Source: Granulicella sp.
Lineage (GTDB): Bacteria; Acidobacteriota; Terriglobia; Terriglobales; Acidobacteriaceae
Length of the DNA stretch: 64,000 nt
Assembly (NCBI GenBank): GCA_025357875.1
Contig: JANYLK010000218.1
Location: 88,127 to 152,126 of the forward strand
Direction: 5' to 3'
Shown: positions 44,723-54,090 of the stretch, piece by piece
Layout: the number at the start of each line of letters is the position of its first letter
Position numbering within the stretch: position 1 is the stretch's first letter
Position numbers and translations under genes: made by a program
Notes under the pieces: model-generated
The model's database searches: none
Seen by the model: only the letters and a program-made list of their open reading frames with translations
What the model was told of the DNA's origin: nothing

Positions 44723-47700
44723 ATGGGAATTACACACATCACGGTGCGCGGTGCGCGGCAGCATAACCTGCGCAACGTCTCGGTCTCGATTCCGCGAAAT
44801 ACGCTGACAGTCGTGACCGGACTCTCCGGCTCGGGCAAGTCTTCGCTTGCGTTCGACACGATCTACGCGGAGGGGCAGCGGCGTTACGTCGAGACGCTCT
44901 CTGCTTACGCGCGCCAGTTCCTCGACCAGATGGAGCGGCCGGATGTGGACGCAATCGATGGGCTGTCTCCGGCGATATCGATTGAGCAGAAGACTACGTC
45001 TCGCAGTCCGAGGTCAACCGTCGGTACGATCACGGAGATCTACGATTACTTGCGGCTGCTCTATGCGTCGGTGGGACAGCCTCACTGCCCGAACTGTGGA
45101 ATGCCGATCACACGACAGACGGCGGACCAGATTGTCGAGCGCATTGTGGCCATTGCGCCCGGCGAGCGTATTACGGTTTACGCGCCTCTTGTGCGCGGAC
45201 GTAAGGGCGAGTTTCGCGAAGAGTTGGAGGCTCTGGACCAGCAGGGATTCCGCGCGCGCATCGATGGTGAGCTGACGGAGTTAACGGAAGGCATGCGGCT
45301 GGATAAGCGCAAGAATCATACCGTCGAAGCCATCGTCGACCGCATTATCCTTAAGCTGGTTCCGGGCCAGCCAGCCGCGAACGGGGCACCGAAATATGAC
45401 ACGAAGCGCCTGGAGACATCCGTTGCCAAAGCGCTGCAGATGGCAAACGGACTAGTGTTAGTGGGCATTCAGGGTGCAAATCGTACGCAGGAGGAGACGC
45501 TGTATTCGTCTTCTATGGCGTGTCCGGATTGCGGCATTGATGTGCCTCGACTGGAGCCGCGGAGCTTCTCTTTCAACTCTACTTACGGGGCCTGCCCCGA
45601 GTGCCACGGACTGGGCAGCATCTACGACTTTGACCCGGCAAAGACTATTACCGACTGGTCAAAGCCGCTGCTCGATGGGGCGATGGGACCGGGATCGGGG
45701 TCGACGTACCTACTGCGGTTGATCAAGCTTGCGGCGGAGAAGTACAAGATCAACCTGAAGGTTCCATTCTCCGATTTGAGCAAGGCGAACCAGGATTTTT
45801 TGCTGTATGGTCCGCCGAAGAATGAGGTTGGGCGTACGGGATTCCATGGGATCTTTGCGTATCTGCGTTCGAACCTTGACGACACCAAGTCCGAAGGGTA
45901 TCGCGAGTACATGATGCAGTACATGTCGGCGTCAAAGTGCCCGCGATGCCAGGGCCGGCGGCTGCGGCCGGAATCGCTGGCAGTAACCATTCCCATCGGC
46001 GGCGAGGCAAAGTCGATCGCAGACTTCACCGGTCTTTCTCTGGAACGGGCGCTGACTGGAGCGCGTGGAATGCACTTCACCGGGCGTGACCGCATCGTTG
46101 CGGACAGGCTGCAGCGCGAAATCATCGAACGTCTTGAGTTTCTCAATGCGGTGGGCCTTGACTACCTCTCGTTGGATCGCTCGGCTGCAACGCTATCCGG
46201 CGGCGAAGGCCAGCGGATACGGCTGGCAACGCAAATTGGTTCTCGGCTGCGGGGAGTGCTCTACGTTCTGGATGAGCCGTCTATTGGACTGCATCAGCGT
46301 GACAATCAGCGGCTAATCCGAGCGCTTGAAGACCTGCGTGATCTGGGCAACACCGTGCTGGTCGTTGAACATGATGAAGACACCATTCGGACCGCTGACT
46401 ACGTGCTTGATCTTGGTCCCGGCGCGGGTAAGAATGGCGGCTATCTGATCGCCGCTGGAACCCCGCAAGAAGTGATGGACAACCCCGCGTCGCTGACTGG
46501 GCAGTATCTTGCGGGGAAGATCGAGATCGTCGCGCGAGTTGCGCCCCGGCCGCTGACAGGCAAGTGGATTACGGTTGAGAATGCGCGCGCGCATAACTTG
46601 CAAGACGTGACCGCGCACTTCCCTCTTGGCGTGATGACGGTCGTGACCGGTGTCTCCGGCTCGGGCAAATCGACGCTGGTGGCGGATATTCTTTATCGTG
46701 CGCTGGCTCGCGATCTTTATGGCTCGCGGGAGGACCCCGGCGAGCATGGGCGTGTGGTTGGCATCGACCAGATCGATAAAGCGATTCAGATCGACCAGTC
46801 GCCGATTGGGCGCACTCCGCGGTCGAATCCGGCGACTTATACCGGCGTTTTTACGGCAATCCGTGATCTGTTCGCTATGCTGCCGGAGTCGCGCGAGCGG
46901 GGATATAAGCCCGGGCGCTTCTCCTTTAACGTGCAGGGCGGGCGCTGCGAGGCCTGCCAAGGCGAGGGCCAGCGGCGCATCGAGATGAACTTCTTGCCCG
47001 ATGTGTACGTGCTTTGCGATATATGTAATGGACGTCGTTACAACCAGGAGACGTTAGCCGTCCGCTTTAAAGGCCACTCCATCGCGGACTTGCTGGAGCT
47101 GCCAATCGCGGATGCGCTGCCTGTGCTAAAAGACATCCCAACCGCCGCCGCAAAGCTACAGACGCTGGTCGATGTCGGGCTGGGATACATCCATCTGGGA
47201 CAGTCTGCAACAACGCTTTCGGGCGGAGAAGCGCAGCGCATGAAGCTGGCCCGGGAACTCTCGAAACGCCAGACCGGACGCACACTTTATCTGCTGGATG
47301 AGCCGACTACGGGGCTGCACTTCGACGACGTGCGCAAGCTGCTGGAGGTGCTGCACCGTCTCACTGACCTGGGAAATACGGTGATCATCATCGAGCACAA
47401 TCTCGACATCGTTCGCAATGCGGACTACGTACTGGACATGGGGCCCGAAGGCGGCGAGCGCGGTGGGCGGGTGATCGCGCATGGCACTCCGGAGCAGATC
47501 GCGGCTGTCGCTGGGTCACATACCGGGGCCTTCCTGGCGCGGCACTATGCTCCGCATCAAATCGTTCCCAATGGGAGCGGTGGACTTAGCCATGCCGGTG
47601 CACAGCCGCTCGATATCGTAGCTGCGCCAGATCGGGCAAAGAACTCGCGTGGCAAATTCATCGCACCGGAGAAAAAGACTGGCATGCCGTCTGCGCGACC

Positions 47701-47788
47701 TGTAGAGCTGACCAGGAGCGCTGCCAGGAAATCCGCTGTGAAGGTAGCAAAGAAGAGCGCACCGACATCGCGGAAAAAGTTAGCATGA
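44723..47788 (+). CDS. uvrA: UvrABC excision nuclease subunit A
   Basis: About 1021 residues from ATG 44723 (GTG 44699 would add eight). Two ABC ATPase halves are seen: Walker [21 protein letters not shown] and [20 protein letters not shown]; signatures [14 protein letters not shown] and [15 protein letters not shown]; Walker [16 protein letters not shown] and [15 protein letters not shown]. Zinc modules: [11 protein letters not shown]...[23 protein letters not shown], and [20 protein letters not shown]. UvrA finds bulky DNA damage and loads UvrB. A ~60-residue Lys/Arg/Ser-rich tail ([20 protein letters not shown]) extends past the usual end and may bind DNA. The CPBP gene overlaps its stop (ATGA). 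Confidence 0.97.
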   Translation: MGITHITVRGARQHNLRNVSVSIPRNTLTVVTGLSGSGKSSLAFDTIYAEGQRRYVETLSAYARQFLDQMERPDVDAIDGLSPAISIEQKTTSRSPRSTVGTITEIYDYLRLLYASVGQPHCPNCGMPITRQTADQIVERIVAIAPGERITVYAPLVRGRKGEFREELEALDQQGFRARIDGELTELTEGMRLDKRKNHTVEAIVDRIILKLVPGQPAANGAPKYDTKRLETSVAKALQMANGLVLVGIQGANRTQEETLYSSSMACPDCGIDVPRLEPRSFSFNSTYGACPECHGLGSIYDFDPAKTITDWSKPLLDGAMGPGSGSTYLLRLIKLAAEKYKINLKVPFSDLSKANQDFLLYGPPKNEVGRTGFHGIFAYLRSNLDDTKSEGYREYMMQYMSASKCPRCQGRRLRPESLAVTIPIGGEAKSIADFTGLSLERALTGARGMHFTGRDRIVADRLQREIIERLEFLNAVGLDYLSLDRSAATLSGGEGQRIRLATQIGSRLRGVLYVLDEPSIGLHQRDNQRLIRALEDLRDLGNTVLVVEHDEDTIRTADYVLDLGPGAGKNGGYLIAAGTPQEVMDNPASLTGQYLAGKIEIVARVAPRPLTGKWITVENARAHNLQDVTAHFPLGVMTVVTGVSGSGKSTLVADILYRALARDLYGSREDPGEHGRVVGIDQIDKAIQIDQSPIGRTPRSNPATYTGVFTAIRDLFAMLPESRERGYKPGRFSFNVQGGRCEACQGEGQRRIEMNFLPDVYVLCDICNGRRYNQETLAVRFKGHSIADLLELPIADALPVLKDIPTAAAKLQTLVDVGLGYIHLGQSATTLSGGEAQRMKLARELSKRQTGRTLYLLDEPTTGLHFDDVRKLLEVLHRLTDLGNTVIIIEHNLDIVRNADYVLDMGPEGGERGGRVIAHGTPEQIAAVAGSHTGAFLARHYAPHQIVPNGSGGLSHAGAQPLDIVAAPDRAKNSRGKFIAPEKKTGMPSARPVELTRSAARKSAVKVAKKSAPTSRKKLA

Positions 47789-48669
47789 GCCTTTCGCCCA
47801 ACAACGTCCGTGAAGAGATGCCGAATGTGGATGAGCCGACCACTCAGGGCGTCCAGGTAATTCCACGCCGCATCCCTAACATCGGTCATGCGCTTCTGTT
47901 CGTCAGCCTCGCGGGGTTTTTGCTGATCATTGCAGAGGTGCTTCTGGTAGCTTTTGGAAAATCGCCCGCGGCTTTGGTGGCGGGCGTCATTACGGTCCAG
48001 CACCCCAAATTGCAAATTGCCGCCATGGCCTCAACTTACGTGGTGACCCTGTTTGCCGGCTGGCTATTTTATCCCCTGATGTGGCATCGCACGTTTCTCG
48101 ATGGGCTGCAATGGCACTGGGCGACCGCTCGCAAACAAGCGGGCCAACTGATTGCTCTGGGTTTTGTGCTTGGACTCACAATGCAGGTCGTCACCTATTT
48201 CATTCCATCGCCAAAGTCTTTGCCGATCGATGATTTTTTTCTAACACCAACGACAGCTTGGCTTGTTACCATCTTCGGAACGGTTGTCGCGCCGATATTT
48301 GAAGAGATATGTTTTCGTGGATTCCTAGTGCCGGCTTTCGCGATTGCGTACGACTGGCTTAGTCTGCCGCGGACGGACGAGGCGCGAGTCCACTGGAGAA
48401 TGACGACTACATTGACTACGGGCTCGCTGCTTTTCTCAGCGGTGCTATCAAGTCTCTGCTTTGCCATGCTGCATGCGCAGCAGGTAGCTCATTTGTGGCC
48501 GGCGCTGCTTGGACTCTTTTCCATCTCGCTGGTGCTGACATTTGTGCGGGTGAAGACGCAGTCGGTTGCAGCGTCGACGCTTGTGCATAGCGCTTACAAC
48601 GGATTTGTCTTCATCACGGTATTGTTTGCAACCGGCGGATACCGTCATCTTGACCGCATGACTCACTGA
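47785..48669 (+). CDS. CPBP (CAAX-like) family intramembrane protease
   Basis: 294 residues with about eight membrane helices. The family motifs are [18 protein letters not shown] (EExxxR) and [20 protein letters not shown] (FxxxH), then [20 protein letters not shown] (HxxxN). Members cleave prenylated or other membrane substrates, or act as chaperones or immunity proteins; the substrate here is unknown. Start ATG 47785 overlaps the uvrA stop. Followed 40 bases later by pyrE. Confidence 0.9.
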   Translation: MSLSPNNVREEMPNVDEPTTQGVQVIPRRIPNIGHALLFVSLAGFLLIIAEVLLVAFGKSPAALVAGVITVQHPKLQIAAMASTYVVTLFAGWLFYPLMWHRTFLDGLQWHWATARKQAGQLIALGFVLGLTMQVVTYFIPSPKSLPIDDFFLTPTTAWLVTIFGTVVAPIFEEICFRGFLVPAFAIAYDWLSLPRTDEARVHWRMTTTLTTGSLLFSAVLSSLCFAMLHAQQVAHLWPALLGLFSISLVLTFVRVKTQSVAASTLVHSAYNGFVFITVLFATGGYRHLDRMTH

Positions 48670-48709
48670 TCCATGCCGATTTCTAGGAACAGCGATACTC
48701 TTTAGACAC

Positions 48710-49381
48710 ATGCCAACTGATACCCGCACAGCACTGCTCGACCTGATTGCTACACTCTCCTTCAAACTGGGCGACTTTACCCTCGCCAGTGGACAGAAGT
48801 CCGACTACTACATCGACTGTCGCACCACGACTCTTCACGCCGAGGGTGGTCGGTTGGCCGGGTTGGTGCTGTATGACTAGATCCGCGAACACATGCCGTC
48901 CGCGGTTGCGGTTGGCGGCTTGACCATGGGAGCCGATCCGCTGGTGTCGAACACTGCGTCGGCGAGTGCGTGGGCGCTCGCGGACTACGACGAGATACTG
49001 GAACTCACGGCCGATCTCGAACTTGGCGAGGCTGATCCGGGTCCCGCCCCCTCGCTGGTCCATGGATTTCTGGTGCGCAAGGCAGAGAAAGCACATGGGA
49101 CGGGACGGCGAGTTGAAGGATTTCTTCAGCCCGGAGTGCAGGTGGTCATCGTCGATGATGTATGCACGACGGGTGGGTCCACTATTACCGCGATCGAAGC
49201 GACTCGCGAAGCTGGCATGATCGTAGCGGGCGTACTCTGCCTGGTGGACCGCGAGCAGGGTGGACGGCTCAATATCGAACGTGCGTTGGCAGAGATCGCC
49301 TCCGACCGGGACATCCCATTCCTGAGCGTCTATACGGCAACGGACGTACGCAAGGCGCATATCGCGCTCAACTCCAAGTAG
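48710..49381 (+). pseudogene. pyrE: Orotate phosphoribosyltransferase PyrE interrupted by an in-frame TAG
   Basis: The frame from ATG 48710 encodes LLDLIATLSFKLGDFTLASG, QKSDYYIDCRTTTLHAEGGR, LAGLVLYD, then TAG at 48878-48880 (codon 57), and continues without frameshift as IREHMPSAVAVGGLTMGADP, VHGFLVRKAEKAHGTGRRVE and the PRPP loop VVIVDDVCTTGGSTITAIEA to TAG 49379. The stop stands where a Glu or Ala (YD-x-IRE) is expected; GAG to TAG is one base change. A ~25-residue insert (ALADYDEILELTADLELGEA) precedes the FLVRK block. PyrE converts orotate and PRPP to OMP in pyrimidine synthesis, so a true knock-out would need another copy. Sequencing error, nonsense mutation or readthrough are all possible; restart at ATG 48893 lacks a ribosome-binding site. 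Confidence 0.85.
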
Positions 49382-49392
49382 ACTAGATAGAC

Positions 49393-50466
49393 ATGATTCC
49401 TACCCTTGAATGGCTACCTGAAGGCGTAAATTTTCTTGACCAGACCAAGCTCCCGTTTGAGGAGACCTATGTCCTTGCGACCGATTACAAACAGGTCGCC
49501 ACTGTCATCAAGGATATGGTTGTGCGCGGCGCCATGGCCATCGGCGTGTCGGCTGCAATGGGGGTTGCGCTGGGCATCGACCGTTCGACAGCGACCACGC
49601 TTCCTAACCTCGCCTCTGAAGTTGATCTCATCTGCAAGACTCTTGCCGAGACGCGTCCCACTGCCGTGAACCTGTTCTGGGGTATCGGTCAGATTCGCGA
49701 TCTCTACAATGAGCTGACTTCCAAGAATACGCCAATTGTGGAGATCAAGAAGGCTGTCGTCGTGCTCGCCCGACGGCTTTATGACGAGGACATTGCCAAT
49801 CTGCGCAAGCTTGGGGCGTTCGGTGCGGCTCTTCTCCCGCAGCAAGGCACGGTACTGACCCACTGCAATGCGGGGGCGCTGGCAGCGTGTGGATATGGGT
49901 CGGCGCTTGGCGTCATCCGCGCAGCGATCGAGCGCGGCCAGAAGATCGATGTCTTCGCCGATGAGACTCGTCCCTTCAACCAGGGCACGCGACTTACGGC
50001 CTGGGAGCTGGTGAAGGACAATATCCCGACTACTTTGATCTGTGACAACATGGCCGGATATTTTATGTCCAAGGGCAGAATCCAGGCCGTCATCGTGGGC
50101 GCGGACCGGATCGCGGCCAACGGCGATACAGCCAACAAGATTGGCACCTACTCGGTCTCGATTCTCGCGAAGGAGCACGGTATTCCGTTCTATGTTGCGG
50201 CGCCATTCAACACGATCGATCTCGAAACCGCATCCGGCGATCTGATTCCAATCGAGCAACGTGCGGCCCGCGAGGTCACTCACGTCAAGGGCGTCCAGGT
50301 TACGCCGCATGGAGTGTCAATCGAGAATCCAGCGTTTGACGTTACTCCCGCGAAATATGTCACTGCGATCATTACGGAGCGGGGTGTGCTGCGCGCACCG
50401 TATGGCGAGTCAATTCAGGCCATGGCGACCGGCGCGACGGTTCAGACCGAGTTCGCCATCGCCTGA
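49393..50466 (+). CDS. mtnA: S-methyl-5-thioribose-1-phosphate isomerase MtnA
   Basis: 357 residues. [20 protein letters not shown] near 45-65, [37 protein letters not shown] (catalytic Cys), [20 protein letters not shown] and [20 protein letters not shown] (Asp) are the MtnA signatures; the end ([34 protein letters not shown]) is standard. It isomerises methylthioribose-1-phosphate in the methionine salvage pathway. No other mtn genes lie in the window. It follows pyrE by 11 bases. Confidence 0.95.
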   Translation: MIPTLEWLPEGVNFLDQTKLPFEETYVLATDYKQVATVIKDMVVRGAMAIGVSAAMGVALGIDRSTATTLPNLASEVDLICKTLAETRPTAVNLFWGIGQIRDLYNELTSKNTPIVEIKKAVVVLARRLYDEDIANLRKLGAFGAALLPQQGTVLTHCNAGALAACGYGSALGVIRAAIERGQKIDVFADETRPFNQGTRLTAWELVKDNIPTTLICDNMAGYFMSKGRIQAVIVGADRIAANGDTANKIGTYSVSILAKEHGIPFYVAAPFNTIDLETASGDLIPIEQRAAREVTHVKGVQVTPHGVSIENPAFDVTPAKYVTAIITERGVLRAPYGESIQAMATGATVQTEFAIA

Positions 50467-50526
50467 TTGTCGAGCACCAGTAGGTATGTGTGACACACGA
50501 CCAAAGCCAACAGCTCTCTCGACCCA

Positions 50527-50542
50527 TGTGACCCACATCACG
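50527..50542. promoter_or_regulatory. CRP/FNR-type box 1, before a universal stress gene
   Basis: TGTGACCCACATCACG fits TGTGA-N6-TCACA with one mismatch. TTTAAT at 50564-50569 lies where a -10 element would be for an activator bound at about -41.5. The universal stress gene starts at 50636. Confidence 0.65.
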
Positions 50543-50635
50543 GACACTTTCGTCTCGCAGGCGTTTAATCCAAATAGGCGAATACTTTAATGCGTCATTG
50601 AGCACGCGGATCACGCTCGATGATCGAGGTGTACC

Positions 50636-51517
50636 ATGCCCGTGCTGCAACGCGTCTCGGTTTCTCTCCGACACATTCTATTCGCGACAGATTTCTCAGC
50701 CGCGTCGGACCGAGCTTGTGCCTATGCGAAGGCGCTGGCGTTGAACTTTCGCTCTTCTGTGGAAATCGTGCATGTATTTGACCCTTCGGTAGTCACAACC
50801 TACGTGGAGGCAATCCTCGGAGTCCCAGCGAAAGACAGGCAGCGGGTGATGAGCGATAGCCTTGAGCAAGTAAAGAAAGACTTCACCGCTTCCGGGATAG
50901 AGGCCCAAAGTTCGCTACCGGAAGGGCGTCGGCCACACGCCACGGTGCTGAAGCTGGCAAAAGAACATGAGACGGATCTGATCGTAGCCGGCACCCACTC
51001 CCGATGGGGAATGGAGAGGCTGGTCATCGGCTCGACTGCGGAGGAGTTGATTCGCAACGCTGCCTGCCCGGTGCTGACCGTGGGTCCGCACGCGAAGGAT
51101 CCACCGGCAGGGCCGCTTGTGTTCCGGACTATTGTCTACGCGACCGACTTTTCTGCCGAAGCCTCCAAGGCCGCGGTCTACGCGCTCTCCTTTGCGCAGG
51201 ACAGTGGCGCGCACCTTTACTTCTGTTACGTAGCCGGCGCCGAATCGACACCTAAAGATAGAAAGTTGATGGATGTTCGCTTCAAGGCCGACTTGAAACG
51301 GATGATCCCGGAGAGTTCTTACGAATGGTGTACTCCTGAGACCGTGGTGGAGCATGGTGACGCGGCTGAAGGCATCCTCGAATTAGCCGAAAGGATGCAT
51401 GCGGATTTGATTGTTCTCGGGGCTCGCAACGCGTCTTTTTGGCTTACCCATATTGAGCATGGTCTGACTCCCGACTTACTCGCCGAGGCAACATGTCCCG
51501 TGATGACCATATGTTAA
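50636..51517 (+). CDS. Universal stress protein, tandem UspA domains (1)
   Basis: 293 residues, two UspA domains. Domain 1 (about 1-145) starts SLRHILFATDFSAASDRACA and ends with the ATP-binding motif VAGTHSRWGMERLVIGSTAE, ELIRNAACPVLTVGP (G-x2-G-x9-G-S/T type). Domain 2 (about 160-293) repeats FRTIVYATDFSAEASKAAVY and ends LGARNASFWLTHIEHGLTPD, LLAEATCPVMTIC, where the Gly spacing of the nucleotide loop is lost. USPs respond to oxygen, nutrient and redox stress. ATG 50636 has GAGGTG upstream. Paralogue at 52651; a Crp/Fnr regulator lies between them. Confidence 0.92.
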   Translation: MPVLQRVSVSLRHILFATDFSAASDRACAYAKALALNFRSSVEIVHVFDPSVVTTYVEAILGVPAKDRQRVMSDSLEQVKKDFTASGIEAQSSLPEGRRPHATVLKLAKEHETDLIVAGTHSRWGMERLVIGSTAEELIRNAACPVLTVGPHAKDPPAGPLVFRTIVYATDFSAEASKAAVYALSFAQDSGAHLYFCYVAGAESTPKDRKLMDVRFKADLKRMIPESSYEWCTPETVVEHGDAAEGILELAERMHADLIVLGARNASFWLTHIEHGLTPDLLAEATCPVMTIC

Positions 51518-51617
51518 AACCGAACATCAGCATCGAAGATGTGAGCCGTGCGCAGCCGGAGTCAAGCAAGGCGACCCAATCTATCTCAACTCAGCAATGG
51601 CCCGGAGGCTTTGCATA

Positions 51618-52331
51618 ATGCCTCTATCCTCTCAAGCTCGACCGACGCGTCAATGCGGTGATTGTGACTTCCGCTCGCTTCGCATGTTTTGTAGCCTCGG
51701 ATCCGAAGCCCTCGAGGAATTCGAGGCGATTGGCGCTCATTCGACTCTGCCACGAGGCGCCAAGCTCTTCCAGGAAAACGCGCCAAGTCAGGGAGTGTTT
51801 GTCATCTGTTCAGGGCAGGTGAAGTTATCCTGCACATCGAGAGAAGGCCGAACGCTAATTCTTAAAATCGCGATGCCGGGAGACGTTTTAGGACTAGGCG
51901 CGGTTATTTCCGGATCCAAATACGAAGTCACCGCGGAGACGGTCCAGCCGGCGGAGATTAAGAGCATTCGGCGGGAAGAGTTTCTCGCTTTTCTGAAGAA
52001 GCATGGGCAAGCCAGCCTTCATGCTGCCAAGGCTCTCTCCGAGGAATACAAAGCTGCATTTTTTGATGCGCGACGACTGGCGCTGTCGGGCTCAACTGCG
52101 GGACGTTTGGCTGGTGTGTTGTTGGACTGGGGCCGGGCGGAGTCTTGTGGGAAGCCCGAGATGCGACTGACCATGGCGTTGACGCATGAGGAACTGGCGA
52201 ACCTGGTCGGATGTTCACGGGAGACGATGACGCGGATGCTGGGGCGATTTAAACGGGAGAAGCTGATCAAGATGCACGGCGTCTCGATACACATCCTTTC
52301 TCCGGAGAAGCTGGAGCGGATCTGCGCCTGA
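51618..52331 (+). CDS. Crp/Fnr family transcription regulator
   Basis: 237 residues from ATG 51618, chosen for GGAGG nine bases upstream. The N-terminus has CGDCDFRSLRMFC, a Cys cluster recalling FNR-type Fe-S proteins but with a different spacing. The sensor beta-roll (about 25-115; LPRGAKLFQENAPSQGVFVI, MPGDVLGLGAVISGSKYEVT) lacks the GE...RS residues that hold cAMP in CRP. A dimer helix follows, then a winged helix with recognition helix NLVGCSRETMTRMLGRFKRE. SRETMTR carries the R-E-x3-R pattern of CRP, which reads TGTGA. TGTGA-type boxes lie at 50527, 52373 and 53611, so local regulation of the stress genes is likely. Signal unknown; redox or NO sensing is inference. Confidence 0.9.
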   Translation: MPLSSQARPTRQCGDCDFRSLRMFCSLGSEALEEFEAIGAHSTLPRGAKLFQENAPSQGVFVICSGQVKLSCTSREGRTLILKIAMPGDVLGLGAVISGSKYEVTAETVQPAEIKSIRREEFLAFLKKHGQASLHAAKALSEEYKAAFFDARRLALSGSTAGRLAGVLLDWGRAESCGKPEMRLTMALTHEELANLVGCSRETMTRMLGRFKREKLIKMHGVSIHILSPEKLERICA

Positions 52332-52372
52332 TCTGTCGGCTGCCGCGCATTATATGCCTTCCCATGCACAGG

Positions 52373-52388
52373 AGTGATCCATATCACA
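52373..52388. promoter_or_regulatory. CRP/FNR-type box 2, before a small Cys ORF
   Basis: AGTGATCCATATCACA has a perfect GTGAT-N4-ATCAC palindrome. TAAGAT at 52410-52415 lies at the same distance as in box 1. Transcription near 52422 would leave a leader of about 15 bases containing only the ribosome-binding site. Confidence 0.65.
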
Positions 52389-52436
52389 GCTTTGCTCATT
52401 CAATCCTCTTAAGATTCAGTTTTGAGGAGGTGACTG

Positions 52437-52574
52437 ATGGCTGACTGCTGCGTCAATCCGGTTTGCCGTTCAGAGTTCCGACTCCCCGATAGTAGCGCTT
52501 TTTCTGCGTACGGTCAGCCGGTGACCAACCCTTCCGGAGAATGGGGCAGCCATGAGCACGGCCTATACCTCTAA
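52437..52574 (+). CDS. Small Cys-containing protein ORF (1)
   Basis: 45 residues, ATG 52437 to TAA 52572-52574, starting MADCCVNPVCRSEF. A near-perfect ribosome-binding site AGGAGGTGA ends three bases upstream of the ATG. Three Cys in the first ten residues, with C-x-N-P-x-C type spacing, suggest metal or thiol binding; the rest is polar with no membrane segment. It lies directly downstream of CRP/FNR-type box 2 and before the second universal stress gene. The second small ORF at 53671 has the same start context. Not a recognised family; translation is likely from the signal strength, function unknown. Confidence 0.55.
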   Translation: MADCCVNPVCRSEFRLPDSSAFSAYGQPVTNPSGEWGSHEHGLYL

Positions 52575-52650
52575 TGCGGTCCGGCGAGGATCCTTTATCG
52601 CCGACGGTCTCGATTCTGCTCTTTCGGATCAGAAAGGAGTGTCTTCTCCA

Positions 52651-53580
52651 ATGCAAACATCCGCGACGGATCCCATGCCCTCTTTTGATCGTCTTCTCGT
52701 CGCGACGGACTTTTCAGCCGCGTCACAAGCTGCCTTCTGCGCCGGTCTTGATACATGCGTTGCGGTTGGAGCAAGCCTCGTAATTCTGCATGTGTTCGAA
52801 TATGCCGAACCTGCACCTCCGGAGACAGGAGGCCTGCTGCTGGAATTGCAGGTGATGCGTGAGACAGCCGGCAAAGCCCTTGATGATTTGCGCCAGCAGG
52901 CGGAGCAGGCTGGCGTCGCTTGTGAAGCCATCTTGGAGTCTGGCATTGCGCATTCCGTGATTCTAGAAACCATAGCGGAACGGTCGATTGACCTGGCCGT
53001 GCTGGGGACGAACGCACTTCATGGATTTGAGCGCCTGGTCTTCGGTTCGACTGCCGAGGCGGTCCTGCGCAGGTCGGCGTGCCCGGTATTGACGGTTGGG
53101 CCCAGGGTTGACCAATGCGCAAAGTCCGGTGCGGCCGACGGACCTGTCATCTTCGCCACCGACTTCGACTTCACAACGATCCATGCGATACGCTACGCCG
53201 CCTGCTTCGCTAACCTTCACGGTGTGCCGCTGCATTGCCTACATGTCTTGCCACGCACGCTTGAAGCCGCCTCCCAGGGGGCGATTGTACCATCGATTAT
53301 GGCCGAGGCGCTGCTGCAACTTGCTTCGGAGAGTGGGGTGGTGATTGCACCACCCACGTGCGCAACCACCTTCGGCAGCGAAATCTCCCATGCCGTTGTG
53401 GAGTATGCGCGCGAACACAAGGCTAAGATGATCATCCTGGGTGTGCGCCAGTCATCACTGCTGGCCTCGCACGTGCCCGAACATATCACCTACCGCATCA
53501 TCACTGAGGCCAATTGTCCAGTGCTGACCATGGCTTTTGCCTCGCATGTGACGTCCATTCACGCCGCTGCACGCCGATAG
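52651..53580 (+). CDS. Universal stress protein, tandem UspA domains (2)
   Basis: 309 residues from ATG 52651 with AGGAG upstream; an in-frame ATG at 52552 adds 33 residues and overlaps the small ORF. Domain 1 (SFDRLLVATDFSAASQAAFC; LGTNALHGFERLVFGSTAEA, VLRRSACPVLTVGP) keeps the nucleotide-binding pattern. Domain 2 (PVIFATDFDFTTIHAIRYAA; LGVRQSSLLASHVPEHITYR, IITEANCPVLTMAF) is degenerate there, as in the first paralogue. It ends 31 bases before the region holding box 3. Together with 50636-51517 and the Crp/Fnr gene it forms a stress island. Confidence 0.9.
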   Translation: MQTSATDPMPSFDRLLVATDFSAASQAAFCAGLDTCVAVGASLVILHVFEYAEPAPPETGGLLLELQVMRETAGKALDDLRQQAEQAGVACEAILESGIAHSVILETIAERSIDLAVLGTNALHGFERLVFGSTAEAVLRRSACPVLTVGPRVDQCAKSGAADGPVIFATDFDFTTIHAIRYAACFANLHGVPLHCLHVLPRTLEAASQGAIVPSIMAEALLQLASESGVVIAPPTCATTFGSEISHAVVEYAREHKAKMIILGVRQSSLLASHVPEHITYRIITEANCPVLTMAFASHVTSIHAAARR

Positions 53581-53610
53581 GCTAAGCCGCTGATTTGTCT
53601 CACTTGATTG

Positions 53611-53626
53611 TGTGATGACGGACACA
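53611..53626. promoter_or_regulatory. CRP/FNR-type box 3, before a small Cys ORF
   Basis: TGTGATGACGGACACA matches TGTGA-N6-TCACA except one base. CAGAAT at 53648-53653 sits at the same distance as the -10-like hexamers of boxes 1 and 2. Confidence 0.6.
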
Positions 53627-53670
53627 GACCGGCTCTCGTCGTCGTGTCAGAATTCATGTTGGGGTGACTC

Positions 53671-53826
53671 ATGCAATCTGCGACAGCAACCACAACCTGC
53701 GCTGCAACGAACCCGCACTGCAAAGGCCATTGCTCCGGCTACGGAACCCAGACGGTCTGCCCTCCATTGATTGTGCTTGCAGTGTTGTCGACTCAGCCAG
53801 CGGAGAACGGCACAGGTACGGCCTGA
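53671..53826 (+). CDS. Small Cys-rich protein ORF (2)
   Basis: 51 residues, ATG 53671 to TGA 53824-53826. Ribosome-binding sequence GGGGTGACTC precedes the ATG, giving the same GGTGACT-N-ATG context as the small ORF at 52437. Residues 10-30 contain CAATNPHCKGHCSGYGTQTV, C: four Cys and two His, with C-x3-NP-x-C comparable to the CVNPVC of the first small ORF. A short hydrophobic stretch (PPLIVLAVLS) follows and a polar end. It lies 45 bases after CRP/FNR-type box 3. No family recognised; may be a small metal-binding or redox peptide. Confidence 0.55.
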   Translation: MQSATATTTCAATNPHCKGHCSGYGTQTVCPPLIVLAVLSTQPAENGTGTA

Positions 53827-54090
53827 CGGGTTTCGTTCGATGGAATCGGGGCGTAACTCGAATTCCGTTTGCTGATTCTGCTCGGCAGTCGACACCCCTT
53901 GCTCGCACGTGCAACAGTTGCTGATACATTTCGTTTTGGAACGTTCTCTCTACTCCATCCCATCGCACTGAAACCATTTTCTTGTTCTCTTCCACATGGA
54001 GGCGGTTGTGCGTCCGAAAATTACAAATCCAGGAGTAACATCAAACGTGGCAGCCGCTTCTTCTCCTCATCCCTGGACATCCAAAGCTTC

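Noticed and set aside
48893-49381. Independent 162-residue gene starting at ATG 48893
   Set aside because: It is the in-frame continuation of pyrE after the amber codon and lacks its own ribosome-binding site.
50487-50500. TGTGTGACACACG palindrome after mtnA
   Set aside because: It does not have the TGTGA-N6-TCACA spacing and lies too far from the promoter-like hexamer; no terminator tract follows.
53669-53995. 108-codon minus-strand frame over the second small Cys ORF
   Set aside because: Arg/Ser-rich composition typical of antisense reading, no ribosome-binding site; the plus-strand small ORF has better signals.
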